64,000 nt of DNA from Pararheinheimera marina (GCF_042654345.1 NZ_JBHSGB010000014.1:55485-119484); one strand, 5' to 3'; counted from the stretch's first letter, positions 50,802 to 60,574 are shown. The notes: generated by a model not told the origin, from the sequence alone. Numbers and translations are program-made.

Positions 50802-51755
50802 ATGGTACAAGCCTTTTCTGCATTAAAAGAGTATTTGGACAGTCAGGTGCTTGGTCAAAGCGCCCTGACCGAAGGAATTTTGCTGGCCTTGCTGGCCAAT
50901 GGGCACTTGCTGGTGGAAGGCCCGCCAGGCCTGGCCAAGACCCGCGCGGTCAATGCCTTGGCCAAGGGTGTCGAAGCCCGCTTTCACCGCATTCAGTTTA
51001 CGCCGGACTTATTGCCCGCCGATTTAACTGGCACCGATATCTACCGCCCGGATACTGGCCAGTTTGAGTTTCAGGCCGGTCCACTGTTCCACCATATTAT
51101 TCTGGCCGATGAAATTAACCGCGCTCCCGCCAAAGTGCAATCCGCACTGCTCGAAGCTATGGCGGAAAAACAAATCACTGTGGGGCGTAAAACCTACGCC
51201 TTGCCTGAGCTGTTTCTGGTGATGGCGACGCAAAACCCGTTGGAGCAGGAAGGCACTTACCCGTTACCGGAAGCCCAGCTGGACCGTTTTTTATTGCATT
51301 TAAAAGTGGATTATCCGGACGCAGCCACTGAACTGGAGATCCTGCGCTTAACCCGTGGTGAAGCCTTATCGCAACCAAAAGCCGAGTTGTCGCCAATAAG
51401 CCAGGCCGATATCTTCGCCGCCCGCAAAGCCATTTTGCAGCTGCATATGGCGCCAAGCCTGGAGCAGTACATAGTGCAGCTGATTATGGCCACCCGTAAC
51501 GCAGCCGCCTACAGTGATGAGCTGGCCAGCTGGATTGCTTATGGCGCTTCACCGCGCGCTTCTATTGCGCTGGAGCGTTGTGCCCGTGCCAAAGCCTGGT
51601 TGTCTGGCCGCGATTTTGTCACACCAGACGATGTACAGGATGTGTTTTTGAATGTACTGCGTCATCGCCTGATCCTGACCTATGATGCAGAAGCTCAGGG
51701 CCTGAGCACCGACCATGTCCTGAAACAAATTCTGAAACTGGTGCCTGTGGCCTGA
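50802..51755 (+). CDS. MoxR-family AAA ATPase of the bat operon
   Basis: A 317-residue AAA+ ATPase: Walker A G-P-P-G-L-A-K-T, Walker B I-I-L-A-D-E-I-N-R-A-P-A-K-V-Q-S-A-L, sensor 1 V-M-A-T-Q-N-P and G-T-Y-P-L-P-E-A-Q-L-D-R-F-L. This is the classical MoxR branch and differs from the CoxD-like one at 19564. It heads a tightly overlapping operon with DUF58 and Bat proteins, the usual MoxR partners, and likely acts as an ATP-driven chaperone for their VWA modules at the membrane. Confidence 0.93.
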   Translation: MVQAFSALKEYLDSQVLGQSALTEGILLALLANGHLLVEGPPGLAKTRAVNALAKGVEARFHRIQFTPDLLPADLTGTDIYRPDTGQFEFQAGPLFHHIILADEINRAPAKVQSALLEAMAEKQITVGRKTYALPELFLVMATQNPLEQEGTYPLPEAQLDRFLLHLKVDYPDAATELEILRLTRGEALSQPKAELSPISQADIFAARKAILQLHMAPSLEQYIVQLIMATRNAAAYSDELASWIAYGASPRASIALERCARAKAWLSGRDFVTPDDVQDVFLNVLRHRLILTYDAEAQGLSTDHVLKQILKLVPVA

Positions 51756-52705
51756 TGCAAAACGCCTCTTCTGTTTATGAGCAACTACAGGCGCTGAAAA
51801 CCAACGGCATCGATTTGGATTTGCCGCAGCTGTTGGCGTACCAGCGCTTTCACAGCCTGCTCGATTTAAGCCCGAAAATGGCCATACAGAGTAAGCTGGC
51901 CGGTAGCTATCTGGCGAAAACCAAAGGCCGTGGTATGGAGTTTGATGAAGTACGGCATTACCAGACCGGTGATGACGTACGGACCATCGACTGGCGGGTG
52001 ACTGCCCGCACCGGCAAAATGCACACCAAGCTGTTTCGGGAAGAAAAAGAGCGGCCGGTATTTATTCTGACCGACTTGTCCGACAGTATGCAGTTTGGCT
52101 CCAGCCTGTTGTTTAAATCGGTGCAGGCGGCGCATTTAGCCGCACTGCTTGCCTGGCATGTGAAGGAACGCGGTGACAAGCTCGGTGGTCTGGTATTCAG
52201 CCAGGATCAGCTGCTCGAATTGAAACCAGCGGCCCGCAGCCAGGGGGTATTGCGTTATTTAAATGCGATGCTGCGGGTGCAACAAGGCAAAGCACTGCCG
52301 TCCAGCGTTCAACTGGACCAGGCGTTGGCGCTGCTGCGCCGGTTGGTGCATCCGGGCGCTTTGGTGTATTTGCTGTCCGATCTCAGCAACCTGACGGCAC
52401 AAGGCTGGCGCCATATTCAGGCCATTCGCCAGCACAATGAAGTCTGCGCCGTGCAAATTCTTGACCCATTGGACAGCAGCTGGCCTGCCCATGCCAGTGG
52501 TGGCGCCCGTATCAGCGATGGCCAGCAGGAAGCACTGCTGGACTTGGGTTCAGCCTTTAAACGTCAGCAGTACCAAAGCGTACAACAGTCTGAACAGCAA
52601 CAATTACAACTGAGTTTTTCGCAGCTTGGCTGCCGTTTTATGCAGCTGTCCAGCGGTGAATCTTTATTACAACAACTCAACAGGAGCTGGGGCAATGGCC
52701 GCTGA
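51755..52705 (+). CDS. DUF58 domain protein (VWA-like) of the bat operon
   Basis: A 316-residue soluble protein with the DUF58 signature G-R-G-M-E-F-D-E-V-R-H-Y-Q-T-G-D-D-V-R-T-I-D-W-R-V-T-A-R (about 60-90) and a VWA-type fold with D-L-S-D-S-M-Q-F (MIDAS-like D-x-S-x-S... present as D-L-S-D-S-M). Such proteins always accompany MoxR; their biochemical role is unresolved. The ATG overlaps the moxR stop (TGATG). Confidence 0.9.
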   Translation: MQNASSVYEQLQALKTNGIDLDLPQLLAYQRFHSLLDLSPKMAIQSKLAGSYLAKTKGRGMEFDEVRHYQTGDDVRTIDWRVTARTGKMHTKLFREEKERPVFILTDLSDSMQFGSSLLFKSVQAAHLAALLAWHVKERGDKLGGLVFSQDQLLELKPAARSQGVLRYLNAMLRVQQGKALPSSVQLDQALALLRRLVHPGALVYLLSDLSNLTAQGWRHIQAIRQHNEVCAVQILDPLDSSWPAHASGGARISDGQQEALLDLGSAFKRQQYQSVQQSEQQQLQLSFSQLGCRFMQLSSGESLLQQLNRSWGNGR

Positions 52706-53153
52706 ACCTGCCTTACAACTGGCCGACATCAGTGAACCGGCCCTGGCCACCTTTTGGCCACCTGCCCCACTGTGGTGGGGACTTGCGTTTTTCCTGCTGC
52801 TGGCAGTGGGCTGGTTGGTCAGACGCCAGATGCGACAACGGCAAAAGCAACTGGCGTTGCGACAAGCCAGAGCGGAATGGGCCGCACTGAGTGCCAGCCA
52901 GAGTGCAGAACTGAACCAGCTGTTAAAGCGACTGGTGAAACATTATCAGCCAACGCACCCAGCTCTTTTTGCATCAGTTTCACAGTGGCAACAGCTGCTG
53001 CAGTCGCTAACGGCACAGCCACTGCCCGATTTACAACACCTGTTGTACCAGCCCCAGCCTGCTGCAGAACTTCAGCAGCAGTTTTATCACTGGGCAGGTG
53101 AGCTGCTGCGTCAGCTGAAGGTGCAGCAACTGGAGTCTCTATGTTCGAATTAG
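52695..53153 (+). CDS. DUF4381 membrane protein of the bat operon
   Basis: A 152-residue single-pass protein. One helix (about residues 30-48, L-W-W-G-L-A-F-F-L-L-L-A-V-G-W-L-V) follows a short N-terminal stretch with P-P-A-P-L-W-W. The rest is a glutamine-rich, helical cytoplasmic domain. DUF4381 proteins occur only in moxR/bat operons. ATG at 52695 has AGGAG 9 nt upstream and overlaps the DUF58 gene by 11 bp. Confidence 0.85.
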   Translation: MAAEPALQLADISEPALATFWPPAPLWWGLAFFLLLAVGWLVRRQMRQRQKQLALRQARAEWAALSASQSAELNQLLKRLVKHYQPTHPALFASVSQWQQLLQSLTAQPLPDLQHLLYQPQPAAELQQQFYHWAGELLRQLKVQQLESLCSN

Positions 53154-54127
53154 GTTATCCCTGGCTCGCCCTGTTGCTGCCTCTGCCGCTGTTGTTCCGG
53201 CAAAAAAGCAGCGCTCATGGCGCAGCGCTGCGCCATCTGGCCTTGTACAGGTTCAGTCAGCAGCAACAAAGTCAGGTGCAGGCGCCAAAAGACTGGAGCC
53301 GCTGGTTACGGGCCTTGTGCTGGAGTTTATTGGTGCTGGCAGCCACCCAGCCGCGCTGGCTGGGTGACACTATTACCCTGCCCCAACAAGGACGGGACCT
53401 GATGCTGGCTGTCGACTTGTCTGGCTCGATGGACATTACCGACATGCAGAACCAGAACCAGGCCATCAACCGGCTGGATGCCGTCAAGCTGGTGCTGAAC
53501 GACTTTATTCAGAAACGCCAGGGCGACCGGCTCGGCCTGATTCTGTTTGGTGACGCCGCCTATCAGCAAACCCCGTTAACCTACGACCTGACCACAGTCC
53601 GCACTATGCTGGATGAATCTGTGCGGGGTTTGGCCGGAGAGCGCACGGCCATAGGTGAAGCCATTGGCCTGGCCGTGAAGCGGTTGAACAGTTACGAAAC
53701 GTCCAACAAAGTGCTGATCCTGCTAAGCGACGGTGCCAACACCGCTGGAGTGATCCAGCCGCTGGAAGCCTTGCAACTGGCCAAAGCCGCCGGCGTAAAA
53801 ATTTACACCGTGGGCGTCGGTGCTGAGCAAATGGTGCAAGAGAGCATTTTTGGCCGCCAGCTGGTGAACCCGTCACAGGATTTAGACGAAGCCTTGCTGA
53901 CGCAACTGGCGAGTGAAACCGGCGGCCGCTATTTCCGAGCCCGGGATTTAAAAGAACTAGCCGGCATTTACCAGCTGCTCGATCAACTGGAGCCAGTGGA
54001 ACGCGATCAGGTGAGTTACCGGCCGCAGCAAAGCCTGTTGCATTACCCGCTGCTGGCCGCACTGCTGCTGATGGCGGTGCTGGCACTGCGGCAAATTCAG
54101 CTTCGGAGGCAAAGTGATGTGGCCTGA
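53141..54127 (+). CDS. batA: VWA membrane protein BatA
   Basis: A 328-residue protein: N-terminal anchor helices (about 5-20 and 57-68), a VWA domain with an intact MIDAS (V-D-L-S-G-S-M-D near residues 91-98; D-G-A-N-T-A later) and a final helix (L-L-A-A-L-L-L-M-A-V-L-A-L). Bat proteins are linked to aerotolerance or stress resistance in Bacteroides and Leptospira; the mechanism is unresolved. It overlaps its neighbours by 13 bp (upstream) and 11 bp (downstream). Confidence 0.9.
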   Translation: MFELGYPWLALLLPLPLLFRQKSSAHGAALRHLALYRFSQQQQSQVQAPKDWSRWLRALCWSLLVLAATQPRWLGDTITLPQQGRDLMLAVDLSGSMDITDMQNQNQAINRLDAVKLVLNDFIQKRQGDRLGLILFGDAAYQQTPLTYDLTTVRTMLDESVRGLAGERTAIGEAIGLAVKRLNSYETSNKVLILLSDGANTAGVIQPLEALQLAKAAGVKIYTVGVGAEQMVQESIFGRQLVNPSQDLDEALLTQLASETGGRYFRARDLKELAGIYQLLDQLEPVERDQVSYRPQQSLLHYPLLAALLLMAVLALRQIQLRRQSDVA

Positions 54128-55922
54128 ACTGCATTGGTTACGGCCTGAAATGGCCTGGTTGTTGCTACCCGCTTTGTTGTTGTGGCTGCTGTTCTGGCGT
54201 TTTCGCCGTTTGCCAAGCGCCTGGCAACAATGGATAGCACCGCATCTGCAGCAGCGTTTACTCTCAGGCGACTCAGCACAAGGCCAACAAAAATCAACCT
54301 GGTTATTGCTGTTTTGGGCGCTGCTGGTGCTGGCGCTTTGTGGGCCCAGCCTGCAAAAAATTCCGCAGCCGGTGTATCAGCTAAAAAAAGCCACTGTGCT
54401 GGTGATGGATATGTCGTTGTCGATGCACGCCACCGATCTGAGCCCGGATCGGGTGACTCAGGCCCGCTTTAAAGCGATGGATTTTCTTGAAGGTGTGCAG
54501 GAAGGCGAAATGGCCCTGATCAGTTTTGCCGGCGATGCCTTTGTGATTTCGCCACTGACCCAGGACAAAAACAACCTGAAACTGCTGTTACCCACTTTGA
54601 GCCCGGACATTATGCCGGTGCAGGGCTCCAATCTGTCTGCCGCTTTGCATTTAGCTGGTCAGCTGCTGCAGCAAGGTGGCTATAGCCTGGGCGATGTAGT
54701 GGTATTTACCGACGGTTTTTCCAGCAGGGATTACAGCGCCTTACGTGACCAACTGGACAGCTATCCGCATCGCGTTTCGGTGATTGCCTTTGGCTCTGCC
54801 GATGGGGCGCCGGTGCGGCTCAGTAACGGTGAACTACTGAAGGACAATCAGGGCGCCATTGTATTGCCGAAAGTACCCTTGGGACAGCTGCAGCAACTGG
54901 CATTGCAAAAAGGTGGCGCCTTTTCCGTGGTGCAACCGGATGACAGTGACATTCGTCAGCTCTGGCAATTGCCTGAACTGAACAGCCTGCAGGATGAACA
55001 AAAACCCAGTCAGCTGCGCGGTGAACAGTGGCAGGACAACGCCGTCTTTATCGTCTGGCTGCTGCTGGCCTTTTGGTTATGGCAAAAGAAACAAGGTCAG
55101 TTGCTTGCGTTACTGCTGTGCGCTTACCTGCCGTCCAGCCATGCCATGGAGTGGCAGGATTTGTGGCTGAACCAACAGCAGCAGGCCAAGCAGGCGTATC
55201 AGCAGCAAGACTACAGCAGTGCCTGGCAACAATTCGACGACCCGCTATGGAAAGGCAATGCGGCTTACCGTGCGGGTGACTACAGCGCCGCCGAAAACGC
55301 CTATCGTGCCGCCAGCGGGCCAGACGCCAGCTACAACCTTGGCAATAGCCTGGCTCAACAACAGAAGTTTGCTGAGGCGATCAACGCCTATGAAGAGGCT
55401 CTGGCTCAGCAGCCCGATAACGCCAACGCGGCGCATAATCTGGAGCAGGTAAAAAAGGCGCTTGAGCAACAAAAACAGGAGTCGCAGGACAACAAACAAA
55501 AAGGGGACTCCAAAGACCAGCAATCGCAAGGAGATCCATCGTCCGATCAAGATTCAAAGGATCAGTCGGAGCAAGGCGACAATGCGCAGCAGTCTGCTGA
55601 CCCAAATCAATCTTCCGGCCAAGGCGATAAAGACCCGGAACCACAAGCCGGCCAACAAAATGAACAGCAACAACAAGCTGAACCACAAGCTCAAGAGCAG
55701 CAGCAACAAAAAACACAAGCTCAGCAACAAAATGCTCAGGAGAAGCAGCAGGCCATTTCCGAAGCCTGGCCCAATGCTTCCGCCGAGCAAAGCCAGCAAC
55801 TGGACAACTTGCTGCGAAAAGTACAGGACGACCCGTCGCTGTTGCTGAAACGAAAAATGGCCCTCGAATATCAGAAGCGGCGCTTTGAGCAGGCACCGCA
55901 GGGAGTACTGGAAGAATGGTAA
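54117..55922 (+). CDS. batB: BatB-BatC-type fusion: VWA domain plus TPR and glutamine-rich tail
   Basis: A 601-residue protein. Two N-terminal helices, a VWA domain with M-D-M-S-L-S-M-H (MIDAS D-x-S-x-S) from about residue 95, a membrane helix near 310-325 followed by a second hydrophobic stretch, then tetratricopeptide repeats (Y-N-L-G-N-S-L-A-Q-Q-Q-K-F-A-E-A-I-N-A-Y-E-E-A-L) near 385-445. The last ~120 residues are a low-complexity Q/S/D/K-rich linker ending in a short helical cap. In other bacteria BatB and TPR-containing BatC are separate, so this is a natural fusion. GGAGG is 7 nt before the ATG. Confidence 0.9.
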   Translation: MWPELHWLRPEMAWLLLPALLLWLLFWRFRRLPSAWQQWIAPHLQQRLLSGDSAQGQQKSTWLLLFWALLVLALCGPSLQKIPQPVYQLKKATVLVMDMSLSMHATDLSPDRVTQARFKAMDFLEGVQEGEMALISFAGDAFVISPLTQDKNNLKLLLPTLSPDIMPVQGSNLSAALHLAGQLLQQGGYSLGDVVVFTDGFSSRDYSALRDQLDSYPHRVSVIAFGSADGAPVRLSNGELLKDNQGAIVLPKVPLGQLQQLALQKGGAFSVVQPDDSDIRQLWQLPELNSLQDEQKPSQLRGEQWQDNAVFIVWLLLAFWLWQKKQGQLLALLLCAYLPSSHAMEWQDLWLNQQQQAKQAYQQQDYSSAWQQFDDPLWKGNAAYRAGDYSAAENAYRAASGPDASYNLGNSLAQQQKFAEAINAYEEALAQQPDNANAAHNLEQVKKALEQQKQESQDNKQKGDSKDQQSQGDPSSDQDSKDQSEQGDNAQQSADPNQSSGQGDKDPEPQAGQQNEQQQQAEPQAQEQQQQKTQAQQQNAQEKQQAISEAWPNASAEQSQQLDNLLRKVQDDPSLLLKRKMALEYQKRRFEQAPQGVLEEW

Positions 55923-57568
55923 GACACGCTGCGTTGGCTTTGGGGCTGACCCTGCTTTTATTCAGTCAGCCGTTGCTGGCTATCACTCAACTCAAAGCCA
56001 GCCTGGACAAAAACCCGATGTTGCTTGGGGAAACGGCGGTGCTGGAGTTGGTTGCCGACGGCGATGTCAGCAGGCAACCGGATTTTTCTGTACTGGAGCC
56101 TTATTTTGAAGTTCAGGGCCCTTCGATTGGCCAGCAAATGCAGGTGTTTAATGGTCAGGCAAGCCGCACCACCAGTTGGCGCCTGCTGTTAAAAGCCCGT
56201 GATGCCGGTCGTTTTGTGATCCCCGCCTTTACTCTGGAAGGCGTCAGCTCATCCCCTATTAATGTGGAAGTGCAAAAGGCGCCGGAGCGCAGCAGCCAGA
56301 ACAAAGAACTGCTGTTTGTTGAAAGCTCGCTGGATCAGGAACAGCTCTATGTGCAGCAGCTTAGTTACCTGACTGTCAAAATTTACTTTAAAGGGGACTT
56401 GCAGCGCGGCAGCCTGAACGAACCCAAAGTAGACGGACTGAGCATTGAGCAGCAAGGCAAGGATCAGGAAGGCTCCGACCTGGTGAACGGCGAACGTTAC
56501 CGCACATTTACCCGGCGTTACCGGCTGATCCCGGAGCAAAGTGGTGAATTCACGATTCCGCCAGCCATTCTGAGCGGTGAAATGCTGGACCGCAGTTCAG
56601 GCCGCTATGATTATTTTGCACAAACCCAAAGCATTACCGCCACATCCAATAGCCTGACGCTGCATGTGGCCCCACAACCGGCTGATTTTCCTGGAGACTG
56701 GCTGGTGGCAGGCCTGGTCGAACTGACCGAAGAATGGAGCCCGGCAGGGACCAAAGTTCGCCAGGGCGAGCCCGTGACCCGCACTATCACATTAACTGCT
56801 TTGGATGTGGCATCAAACCAGCTACCCGATTTACCGCAAACCACACCAGAAGGCGTCAAACTGTACCGTGAACAACCGCAGAGCAAGCAGGCTGAGCGTA
56901 ACGGTCGGGTGGTAGCGCAAAAAGTATTTAGCATGGCGGTCGTGGCCACCAAAAGTGGTGAGTTGACCTTACCCAAAGTACGGCTGCCCTGGTGGAATGC
57001 CAAAACCAACCAACTGGATTACGCCGAACTGCCTGAAGTAACTTTGCAAGTAGAACCCGGTGAAAGTCAAAGCACCGAAACCGTGACTACAGCCGCCGTT
57101 CCTTCGTCAGCGTCTGTCGCGGAAGCAAGCCCATGGGCTTGGACCTACAGCAGTTCTGTGCTGCTGTTGCTCTGGCTCTGTACTCTGGCTCTCTGGGTAT
57201 GGAAAGAACAGAAAAACAGAAAACACAGTCAGGCCCCGGTCAAAGCGGCAACCACCGACAAAGCTAGAATGAACCCGAAAAAACTGCAACAAGCAGCGCA
57301 TGGCAACGACGCCGTTTTATGCCGCAGCTGGTTGCTGGACTGGGCAGAGCAGTATTTTGGCGAACGGCCACAGTCACTCAGTCAATTAGGACTTTGGTGC
57401 AAGCACCCCGACTTTGCCCATGAACTGAATGAGCTGAATCAGGCTTTGTATCAGGCCGGTTCAGTCTCCTGGCAAGGTAAAGCTTTATGGCAGGCCTGGT
57501 CGGGTTTGCAGCTAAAAAAGCAGCAGACCGCCTCGCCGCTCGCCTCTTTGTACCCGGAGAGCCAGTAA
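55916..57568 (+). CDS. batD: BatD family membrane protein
   Basis: A 550-residue protein with a signal peptide (L-A-L-G-L-T-L-L-L-F-S-Q-P-L-L-A), a long periplasmic beta-sandwich region containing BatD motifs (S-L-D-K-N-P-M-L-L-G-E-T; P-E-Q-S-G-E-F-T-I-P), a transmembrane helix near 420-438 (S-S-V-L-L-L-L-W-L-C-T-L-A-L-W-V-W) and a cytoplasmic tail with C-R-S-W-L-L-D-W. The start overlaps the batB stop by 7 bp. It is the last gene of the operon. Confidence 0.9.
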   Translation: MVRHAALALGLTLLLFSQPLLAITQLKASLDKNPMLLGETAVLELVADGDVSRQPDFSVLEPYFEVQGPSIGQQMQVFNGQASRTTSWRLLLKARDAGRFVIPAFTLEGVSSSPINVEVQKAPERSSQNKELLFVESSLDQEQLYVQQLSYLTVKIYFKGDLQRGSLNEPKVDGLSIEQQGKDQEGSDLVNGERYRTFTRRYRLIPEQSGEFTIPPAILSGEMLDRSSGRYDYFAQTQSITATSNSLTLHVAPQPADFPGDWLVAGLVELTEEWSPAGTKVRQGEPVTRTITLTALDVASNQLPDLPQTTPEGVKLYREQPQSKQAERNGRVVAQKVFSMAVVATKSGELTLPKVRLPWWNAKTNQLDYAELPEVTLQVEPGESQSTETVTTAAVPSSASVAEASPWAWTYSSSVLLLLWLCTLALWVWKEQKNRKHSQAPVKAATTDKARMNPKKLQQAAHGNDAVLCRSWLLDWAEQYFGERPQSLSQLGLWCKHPDFAHELNELNQALYQAGSVSWQGKALWQAWSGLQLKKQQTASPLASLYPESQ

Positions 57569-57704
57569 AACTGATGCTGCCCGAGTAGTGAAGGCTGGCG
57601 ACGTTACCGCAGCCCGAAGCCGTTTTGCCGAAAGCACTGGCTTCACTGCGGCGCTGTTGTTAGCATGCAGCCGATTTTATTAAAACTATAACTACAGAGG
57701 TATT

Positions 57705-59207
57705 ATGGCTACGGGAACCATTTTGGCACTTGCCATTTATTTTTTACTGATGCTCGGTATCGGCGTGGTGGCGTACCGCCAGTCCAGCAGTAATTTGTCT
57801 GAATATATGCTGGGTGGACGTAAGTTAAGCCCAAGCGTCACCGCGCTTTCAGCAGGAGCCTCAGATATGAGCGGCTGGCTGCTGATGGGCGTACCAGGTG
57901 CCATGTATGCGCTGGGGTTATCACAAATCTGGATCGGTGTGGGTCTGGTGATTGGCGCCTACCTGAATTACCGATTATTGGCTCCGCGGTTTCGGGTTTA
58001 TACCGAGCTGGCAAAAGATTCGATTACCCTGCCCGACTACCTGGAAAACCGTTTTGCTGACCCAAGCCGTATGCTGCGCTTAGTATCAGCACTGGTGATT
58101 GTGATCTTTTTCACCTTGTATACGTCGTCCGGCATGGTCGCTGGCGGCAAACTGTTCGAAACCGTGTTTCAGCTTGACTACCGCTTTGGTCTGTTATTAA
58201 CGGCTAGCGTGGTCATTGCCTACACCTTGCTGGGCGGCTTCCTGGCGGTCAGTATGACCGACTTTGTGCAAGGCATGATTATGTTTGTCGCGCTGGTTAT
58301 GGTGCCGGTGGTAGCCTTTGGCGCGTTGGAACAACCGGCCACATTGTTTGACACCATAGCGCAGTTACACCCGACGCACCTCGACTTGTTTACCGGCACT
58401 TCGGTGCTCGGCATCATTTCCTTGCTGGCATGGGGTTTGGGCTATTTTGGTCAGCCACATATCATTGTGCGCTTTATGGCCATTCGCTCTGTCGACGATT
58501 TTAAAGCGGCCCGCCGTATCGGTATGTCCTGGATGATTGTGTCACTGCTGGGCGCTATGGCCATAGGTTTTGTCGGTGTCGCTTATGTACAGCAGTCTGG
58601 CGATACGTTGAACGATCCGGAAACCATTTTCATCTATTTCTCGCAAATTCTATTCCATCCCTTTGTCGGTGGTTTGCTGCTGGCCGCCATCCTGGCTGCG
58701 ATTATGAGCACAGTTTCATCACAGTTACTGGTCACCTCCAGCGCCCTGACTCAGGATTTCTACAAAACCTTTTTACACAAAACCGCCACAGATAAGCAGC
58801 AGGTGTTGATTGGTCGCGTCTCGGTGTTGCTGGTGGCTCTGGTGGCGATTGCCCTGGCACTGGACAGCAACAACAGCATCCTGTCATTGGTGTCCGACGC
58901 CTGGGCAGGTTTTGGTGCAGCTTTTGGTCCAGTGGTTCTCTTAAGCCTGTACTGGTCACGGATGAATCATTGGGGCGCCCTGGCTGGCATCGTCGCAGGT
59001 GCGGCCACTGTGCTGTTCTGGGTCTATGCGCCGCTGCAGATAGACGGCAAACAACTGGATGATTTTATCTATGCAATGATCCCGGGTGTGTTTGTGTCAG
59101 CGCTGGCAACGCTGGTGGTCAGCCGGCTGACAGCGGCTCCTCAGACAGCAGTGCAGGATCTGTTTGCTGCCGTACTGCATAAGTTAGAAAAAAGTGAACA
59201 CAATTAA
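57705..59207 (+). CDS. putP: Sodium/proline symporter PutP
   Basis: A 500-residue sodium:solute symporter with about 13 helices. The PutP-type N-terminus S-E-Y-M-L-G-G-R-K-L-S-P-S-V-T-A-L-S-A-G-A-S-D-M-S-G-W-L-L-M-G-V-P-G shows the conserved sodium-site residues (the A-S-D-M-S-G-W motif), and G-L-G-Y-F-G-Q-P-H-I-I-V-R-F-M-A-I fits PutP specifically. It imports proline with sodium. AGAGG precedes the ATG. The 136-bp region upstream shows no gene. No putA is present. Confidence 0.93.
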   Translation: MATGTILALAIYFLLMLGIGVVAYRQSSSNLSEYMLGGRKLSPSVTALSAGASDMSGWLLMGVPGAMYALGLSQIWIGVGLVIGAYLNYRLLAPRFRVYTELAKDSITLPDYLENRFADPSRMLRLVSALVIVIFFTLYTSSGMVAGGKLFETVFQLDYRFGLLLTASVVIAYTLLGGFLAVSMTDFVQGMIMFVALVMVPVVAFGALEQPATLFDTIAQLHPTHLDLFTGTSVLGIISLLAWGLGYFGQPHIIVRFMAIRSVDDFKAARRIGMSWMIVSLLGAMAIGFVGVAYVQQSGDTLNDPETIFIYFSQILFHPFVGGLLLAAILAAIMSTVSSQLLVTSSALTQDFYKTFLHKTATDKQQVLIGRVSVLLVALVAIALALDSNNSILSLVSDAWAGFGAAFGPVVLLSLYWSRMNHWGALAGIVAGAATVLFWVYAPLQIDGKQLDDFIYAMIPGVFVSALATLVVSRLTAAPQTAVQDLFAAVLHKLEKSEHN

Positions 59208-59254
59208 ATAGATAGACGGCAAATAGCGCCTTCGCTTTTTAATAAGATAAAACT

Positions 59255-59297
59255 AAAAAAACTCTGTCCGACGCGTAGTCGGATGGAGTTTTTTTTT
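59255..59297 (+). terminator. Terminator of putP
   Basis: A long stem (AAAACTC-t-GTCCGAC with GTCGGAT-g-GAGTTTT, one mismatch and one G-T pair) around GCGTA, then nine T. Confidence 0.85.
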
Positions 59298-59342
59298 GCT
59301 ACAGTGAGATCGTGATCCCTAAGGAACAGGAATTTCGCTTAT

Positions 59343-60563
59343 ATGTACTTTTACACTGCACGCCAGCCAATTCTGGACAAAGCAAAGAATCTGTTTGCCT
59401 ATGAGTTGCTATTCAGGGACGGTGTGGAAAATGTGTTCCCGAACATAGACAGCGACGAAGCAACCTCACGCATGATTGAAGGCGGTCACTTAAATCTGGG
59501 GTTGGATGAGTTTTTGGATGATAAGCCCGGCTTTATCAACTTTACTCTGGATGCTCTGCTTAAACGCTACCCAGCCTTACTCCCAGCTGAGCAGGTGGTG
59601 ATTGAAATACTGGAAACAGTGCAGCCTGGCAAACGACTGCTGGCAGAATGCAAAATGCTGAAGGAACAGGGCTATATTCTGGCGTTGGATGACTATATTC
59701 ACCAGCCGGTCTGGCGCCATTTCTATCCGCTGATCGACATCATCAAAGTCGACCTGCGCAGCACCTCCGAAGAACAAATCCTGCAAATTAAACACTCCAT
59801 TAGTGAGTTTCCTCATCTGAAGCTGTTGGCGGAAAAAGTTGAAACCAATGAAGAGTTTGAACATGCCATCGAACTGGGCTTTGACTACTTTCAGGGTTAT
59901 TTTTTCTATAAACCAGAAATGATGCAAAGCCGCGCACTATCTCCGGCGCAGATGACATTGGCAGAACTGCTTTATGAAACGGCAAAAAAAGACACCGATC
60001 TGAACAGCATCACTGGCATTTTCGAGCGTGATGTTAACTTGTCCTACAAGCTGCTGCGTTATGCAAACTCAGCGGTGTTTAAGCGGCGCACCGAAATCTC
60101 CACCATCAAACAAGCGCTGGTCTTGCTCGGCCAAAAGGAATTAAAACGTTTCCTGTCCGTGTTGTTTACTGCTCAGGTCGGTTCTGAAAAGCCAGCAGAG
60201 CTAATGCGATTGGCAATGACCCGCGCCCGCTTTGCCGAACACATTTCCGTACTGGCAGGATTCTCAGCACCTGCTGAAGCTTTTCTGACCGGTATGATGT
60301 CTCTGATTGACGCTATTCTGGACGAACCTATGGCTTCAGTTATGACCAAACTGCCGTTGTCCGCAGGCATTAAAGCTGCGTTAGTGGAGAGTGAAGGCCC
60401 GATGGCCAGTTACCTGCAGCTGGTCAAACTTTACGAACAGGCCCATTGGGATGCTGCAGAGCAATGGATCCAGCGGCTGCAACTCGACAAGAAAGCGGTG
60501 CCGGACGCTTACCACAGCGCAGTGCAATGGGCCAATGATCAAATGAAAGCCTTAGGTGAGTAA
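59343..60563 (+). CDS. EAL-HDOD signalling protein (YuxH/CdgJ-like)
   Basis: A 406-residue soluble protein. The N-terminal ~200 residues form an EAL-like domain: A-Y-E-L-L-F-R-D in place of E-A-L, with I-N-F, E-I-L-E-T, L-D-D-Y, K-V-D-L, A-E-K-V-E-T and F-Q-G-Y still recognisable. The C-terminal ~200 residues form an HDOD domain (L-S-Y-K-L-L-R-Y-A-N-S-A, T-I-K-Q-A-L-V-L-L-G). Such proteins (CdgJ in Vibrio) regulate motility, often without measurable phosphodiesterase activity. The Shine-Dalgarno-like AGGA is rather distant (about 11 nt). Confidence 0.9.
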   Translation: MYFYTARQPILDKAKNLFAYELLFRDGVENVFPNIDSDEATSRMIEGGHLNLGLDEFLDDKPGFINFTLDALLKRYPALLPAEQVVIEILETVQPGKRLLAECKMLKEQGYILALDDYIHQPVWRHFYPLIDIIKVDLRSTSEEQILQIKHSISEFPHLKLLAEKVETNEEFEHAIELGFDYFQGYFFYKPEMMQSRALSPAQMTLAELLYETAKKDTDLNSITGIFERDVNLSYKLLRYANSAVFKRRTEISTIKQALVLLGQKELKRFLSVLFTAQVGSEKPAELMRLAMTRARFAEHISVLAGFSAPAEAFLTGMMSLIDAILDEPMASVMTKLPLSAGIKAALVESEGPMASYLQLVKLYEQAHWDAAEQWIQRLQLDKKAVPDAYHSAVQWANDQMKALGE

Positions 60564-60574
60564 CAGCCATTCAG

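Noticed and set aside
55381..55896. Minus-strand open frames over the batB tail
   Set aside because: They arise because the glutamine-rich codons read antisense as Leu/Cys-rich frames.
57569..57704. A regulatory or repeat element between batD and putP
   Set aside because: Only short imperfect palindromes; no T-tract, motif or repeat copy recognised.
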